Of a stretch of DNA of 64,000 bases, positions 60,060-64,000 are shown piece after piece. This DNA comes from Homalodisca vitripennis. Lineage: Eukaryota; Arthropoda; Insecta; Hemiptera; Cicadellidae. The notes below the pieces were generated by a model, which had not been told where the DNA came from, did no database searches, and worked only from the letters and a program-made list of their open reading frames with translations. The DNA lies in NCBI RefSeq assembly GCF_021130785.1, contig NC_060214.1, forward strand, positions 46,375,001 to 46,439,000. The letters run 5' to 3'. The translations under genes were made by a program, and so were the position numbers. Positions within the stretch are counted from its first letter, which is position 1. Every line of letters starts with the position of its first letter.

Positions 60060-61014
60060 AACAAATAGAAATTTGAAGCTGTGGGTAACAAAGTTAAACA
60101 GTACGCACATAAATTGGCACCATGATTGCGTCATTACAATGATACACCTTTTCTAAATATCCAGCTGTAACGTAATATTGTTTCTACGTTCATATTCATA
60201 TAGAAGCGTATTAAGAATATGGTTGTATATATAATAAAACTCTTAAAAACTTAGACTCTTTTACTACATATTTAACTGTAATGCAATGTTGTTTCTACGT
60301 TTATGTTCAGATAGAAATGTATTAATAATATAGTGAAAATCTTAAAACAATTTTGTCAGCACTGGAGTACTAGTCGCACACTTAAAAAATATATAGATTT
60401 ACATGATGTTTAAATTAAACAAAATCTTGTAGTGGAAAAGTAGTTTTGTACTTTGAAAACAGTAATTTTTGAGACAGAGCATGTTATTCATTTAAAACAT
60501 TACGGTAAATAATAATAAAAAAAGTGTGTCATTGCCAATTAAATATTTAAACTGATAAATAAATTGTTATTGCATACATAGTGAAATTTATAATATTTCA
60601 TTCCACTTGCGACCCTACCGGAACCCCACCTTGACTTATTTGAGACAGACTTTTCTGACTGCTTAAAATGTATCCTGACATTGTTCCGCAGCTATGAACA
60701 GCGGTAACTATATATCGTATTATACTAAGTAACTTCTAACCTGCCAGGAAGAGTAACGGCTGACCTTCGTGATTGACTTAAGAAAATGTTTTACGAATTA
60801 TATTCTATAAATAAAATAAAATATGAATACCATGTTGCTGTCACTTACTTTTATTACTGCCATGAGTATTTGATTTAAACAAGCAAAAATAAATAGTTTC
60901 CTTCCAATGGATTTTAGCTGTTTTTATGTGCACTGTTAATTTCATACGGATTTCCTAAAATTTTTAATATTATTGGAGATATATTAATTCAAGAAAATTG
61001 CATGTATACATATA
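60060..61014. other. AT-rich sequence without recognised features
   Basis: The flank of the LINE insertion. A segment with GTAACGTAATATTGTTTCTACGT-like wording repeats weakly at about 60167 and 60280, spaced about 110 bp. No genes. Confidence 0.5.
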
Positions 61015-61238
61015 TACAGGGTGTGCCGATGGACGAGTGGTCTATGACGTTGGACTTTGAGTCTGAGTTAGAGATAGCGCAGGTTCGAACCGTTGCACTT
61101 TTTATCAGTACCATCGACCTTGTACTGTATCGACTCTCCCCCTTATTCTGTTTGATAAGATCCTTGCACAGGCCAGTGGCCGATGAAGACGGGCAGAATA
61201 AGGCATAAATGGAGATCGGCTTCTTTTTTTTTAAAAAA
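61015..61238 (+). mobile_element. tRNA-derived SINE
   Basis: The 5' part resembles a Ser/Leu-type tRNA: an A box region GATGGACGAGTGGTCTATG (about 61028-61046) and a perfect B box GGTTCGAACC (61082-61091). These are the internal RNA polymerase III promoter elements. A non-tRNA body follows (about 61100-61210) and then a T/A-rich tail (61219-61243). The body shows no frame of interest. SINEs of this type are mobilised by LINE proteins. Confidence 0.72.
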
Positions 61239-62448
61239 AAAAGAGAAAAAGTGTTCAAAATTGGTTGTCACAGATTTCTGTGGTTTATAGTATTCATGAT
61301 TTCGAACAAAAAATATTATATAAATATTATATAAAAAATATAAGTCAAAGAATGTGTCGTTCATCAAGAGCCGCCATTTTGTAATTTTTATAAAACAATT
61401 ATTATATCCAAACAATATACGCTACTGTTTCGTTTCGTACTGTCGTGTACTTCAATAATCTGTATTAATGTACTGTAAAATAGTTAAATAATAATGGATT
61501 TCAAAATTTGACAATGGTATTTTAGTTTCTATGTTATGATTTTATGTATTTTTATACTGCAGGTTGGAGTACATCACGATTTCTTATTAGCCTTATTTTT
61601 TAAGTGTTTTTTTTCTTTTAGTTTGGCTTAAAGGTTGTAATTTTTGTTTATTTGATTAAGTGACTTCATAAACACAATTTATTATTGGTTGATATCTCCT
61701 TGCTTAACCAGAATTTCGAACCATTTTATTTGTGCCTGACCTACTATTCGTACTATATATAACTAGAGACTGTATAGAGACTGTAAATTGCTGCGTGAAA
61801 CTGTTTTTTGTGTATAAAGATCAGATTTAGTGCATGACACTCCCCTTTGGGGTTTGGGGAACCGTCATTTAATATGGTGTTATGGAATTATCACAGTATA
61901 AATAAATTAGTAACCAAATAGATTACATTCATTTGTATATAACTCGTAGCCTAACTATGGCTTTAAACTGATATATACACTAAATTCTGCATGAAATCTA
62001 AGCGAAGCATGTAAACTCAACACGTGTTATAACGTAATTCGTTCTGAAGAAGTTTAGTATTTACCAGATATAGAAATGGCAAATTTATTTACATAATACG
62101 ATGACAAGTTTCCCACAGTATTATTATCTTTACTTTAACACCACCCATTTTCTGTAATCTGAATCAGCTTAAATTAAAGTATTAAAGGATCTTAAATAAA
62201 TTAAAATAAAATGCCAAATAGTGTAAAGTACGGCGGATATCATTTTGTGTGCAATGAATGTAACTTCGAGCATCCTGGAGGACTATAGTCTGACAAAGAG
62301 AGCACATACAGATAAAATTCCACATTATACATATATTATTTGCAATATTTGCTTTAGCAAAGTATGTTACATTCCTTATAGTTTTTAATAAATTAATAAA
62401 TAATAGTTTAAGAAACTAAAAAAACACGCTTTTATAGCTAACCAAACT

Positions 62449-62550
62449 CCCCCCCCCCCCCCACCCCCCCCCCCCCCCACCCCCCCCCCCCCCCACCCCC
62501 CCCCCCCCCCACCCCCCCCCCCCCCCACCCCCCCCCCCCCCCACCCCCAC
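62449..62550 (+). repeat. (C15A)n minisatellite, second locus
   Basis: Single A at 62463, 62479, 62495, 62511, 62527 and 62543 in otherwise pure C, the same 16-bp period as at 19589-19690. Apparent glycine-rich proteins on the minus strand are only translations of this repeat. Confidence 0.95.
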
Positions 62551-62700
62551 ATGTCCATCCTATAGCAATGCAAGTGACTATGATGTGACCTGCCCCAACC
62601 CTATGATTAGCTCTGATGTGTACTACTTCTTTAAGTAACAGGAAATTATAACCCGTCTTTAGTTCCAAAGTGTCTACACACTGAACAGTTGTTGGCTGTG
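62551..62700 (+). repeat. Dispersed repeat R2, right copy
   Basis: Directly follows the (C15A)n minisatellite and matches 4397-4515. The neighbouring minisatellite may be part of, or have been acquired by, this copy. Confidence 0.7.
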
Positions 62701-63317
62701 TCCTGTGTCTTGTGAAGTGTAACTGGGAGAGAAGTAGGACTCCTACCTAAGAAAAAAAAATATCGATTGCATTGTGCAAGTTAAAGTCGATTAGGTAAAT
62801 AACAACAAAGGCCATATAATAACCCTTACTTATTGCTTAATAACTGTATTTATTATTCATCTACGTATGTATTAGTCTGCCACGATTAAATAATTTTTTA
62901 AGTTAGAAGGAATACAAAAGTGTAAAACTGAGATATATTATATATATAATAATAATAATATAATATAATATTTAAACTTTTTCATTCCTTTTACTTAAAA
63001 AGTTTTTAAGGAGTAAAGTAGAAATATGTTCAGGGAATCTTTAAATTCCTACGAATAAAATGTTTTAATATTTTTAGAATAGATGAATGTAAAACGTAAA
63101 AAAATAAATTTGTGAGCATTATGACTGATCCAATTATTTCTTTCAAATAATTTAATATTTTTATCAGGGTAAGTGCGTAATAAACATAAAAATGAAGTTC
63201 GTAAAGCTTGTTTTGCGTTGCCGCTTTCACAACTGCCATAACGGATATTTTGGTATTTTGGAAAGACATGGATTTCCCTTGATCTTATTTATTAAATATG
63301 TTTAGACTAGTTTCACC

Positions 63318-63605
63318 TTTTAATGGGCAATACAGTTATCTATATTAGGCTTAATTGTATTATATAGCAGCATGGGTGAACAGAGATGGACAGTATTGAT
63401 TATTGTGATTGCGTGTTTACTGATAAGATTATCAAGGCCTGTCTCTCACTGGATTGGATAGGTTAGCCAACCTCAAAGCTTTCCTAAAGGTTTACATTGG
63501 AGCAATTGCGATTGAGTGCGCTGTAAGCACACGGGTAAAATGGAATTAAATTAGAAGAAATTTAAGTTTTAATTTCCTTTTGGGATCAAAATCCACTATA
63601 TAGAC
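63318..63605 (+). repeat. Dispersed repeat R1, right copy
   Basis: An inverted copy of 3382-3674, about 60 kb away, with small indels. The ends are TTTTAATGGGCAAT and a GGGATC...TATATAGAC segment. Confidence 0.85.
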
Positions 63606-64000
63606 CCAGATATCTTACTACAGAGAAATAATGACATTTAATAATAAAACCGATGTATGCCTCTTATTATAATCCATAAATATCTCTATCTATTTTGTAT
63701 TGTATATGTATATTATTGTATATTTATTGCGTTAGTTCAAATCCTGTCATTTTCAAGATAAATATAAATATATTATATTGATAATGACGCTCACCCAAAT
63801 CTTATTGTTGGACAACAACCATAAATGAAGTTAATCCTGTTTATTTCGATTAAATTATTTTAAAAAAATTTTGATTCTTGACGAAATTCATTTTTGAAAT
63901 ATCCAGGAAATGCAGACAACCTTTCAGATGTAAATATAATATAATAATGACAGAATAACAGGATTCCATACATTTACCATCGTTACGGTAAAAAAGGTGC

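Noticed and set aside
61143..61415. Minus-strand frames across the 61-kb SINE
   Set aside because: They run through the SINE body and its T/A tail; lysine/phenylalanine-rich homopolymer translation.

Overview
This window is AT-rich, gene-poor eukaryotic DNA. The non-LTR retrotransposons, tRNA-derived SINE-like units, TTAA- and TA-flanked inverted-repeat elements, MULE/FLYWCH transposase remnant and long (AT)n tracts suggest an insect or other arthropod. A species cannot be named from the sequence. No complete host protein-coding gene, rRNA or functional tRNA was found, and nothing is organised as bacterial operons. Most short open frames lie in microsatellites or opposite real transposon genes and are chance.

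Layout. 0.9-1.4 kb: a 498-bp fold-back element flanked by TA. 2.8 kb: a tRNA-like SINE remnant. 3.4-4.5 kb: two repeat families that recur at 62.6-63.6 kb. 5.1-16.8 kb: a tandem macro-repeat of about 3.4 kb (one partial copy, two good copies, one diverged copy). The second good copy is split by a 1,036-bp piggyBac-like element with TTAA target duplications. 18.5-19.2 kb: a long degenerate inverted repeat around (AT)n. 19.6 kb: a (C15A)n minisatellite, seen again at 62.45 kb. 20.0-20.3 kb and 25.07-25.33 kb: small tandem arrays of 98 and 53 bp. 22.9-23.7 kb: a decayed MULE transposase gene. 27.8-28.4 kb: another inverted-repeat element.

37.6-44.3 kb holds exon-like islands that stand out from the AT-rich background. 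Two are copies of half an immunoglobulin-like domain in opposite orientations; two others are membrane-receptor-like. They may be relics or exons of a cell-surface receptor gene. A 5'-truncated CR1/Jockey-group LINE lies among them (41.8-43.1 kb, minus strand). 45.8-46.8 kb is a 1,007-bp element with 174-bp terminal inverted repeats that are identical by eye.

The clearest coding element is a full-length I-group LINE on the minus strand, 54,135-60,047. It has a 12-bp target-site duplication, an A-rich 3' tail, an ORF1 broken by one base in a homopolymer, and an intact 1,252-residue ORF2 (endonuclease, reverse transcriptase, RNase H). ORF1 would bind and package the RNA, while ORF2 nicks the target and copies the RNA into it. 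A tRNA-derived SINE at 61.0 kb could depend on LINE machinery of this kind. The rest is mostly unique-looking AT-rich sequence in which I see no supportable feature.
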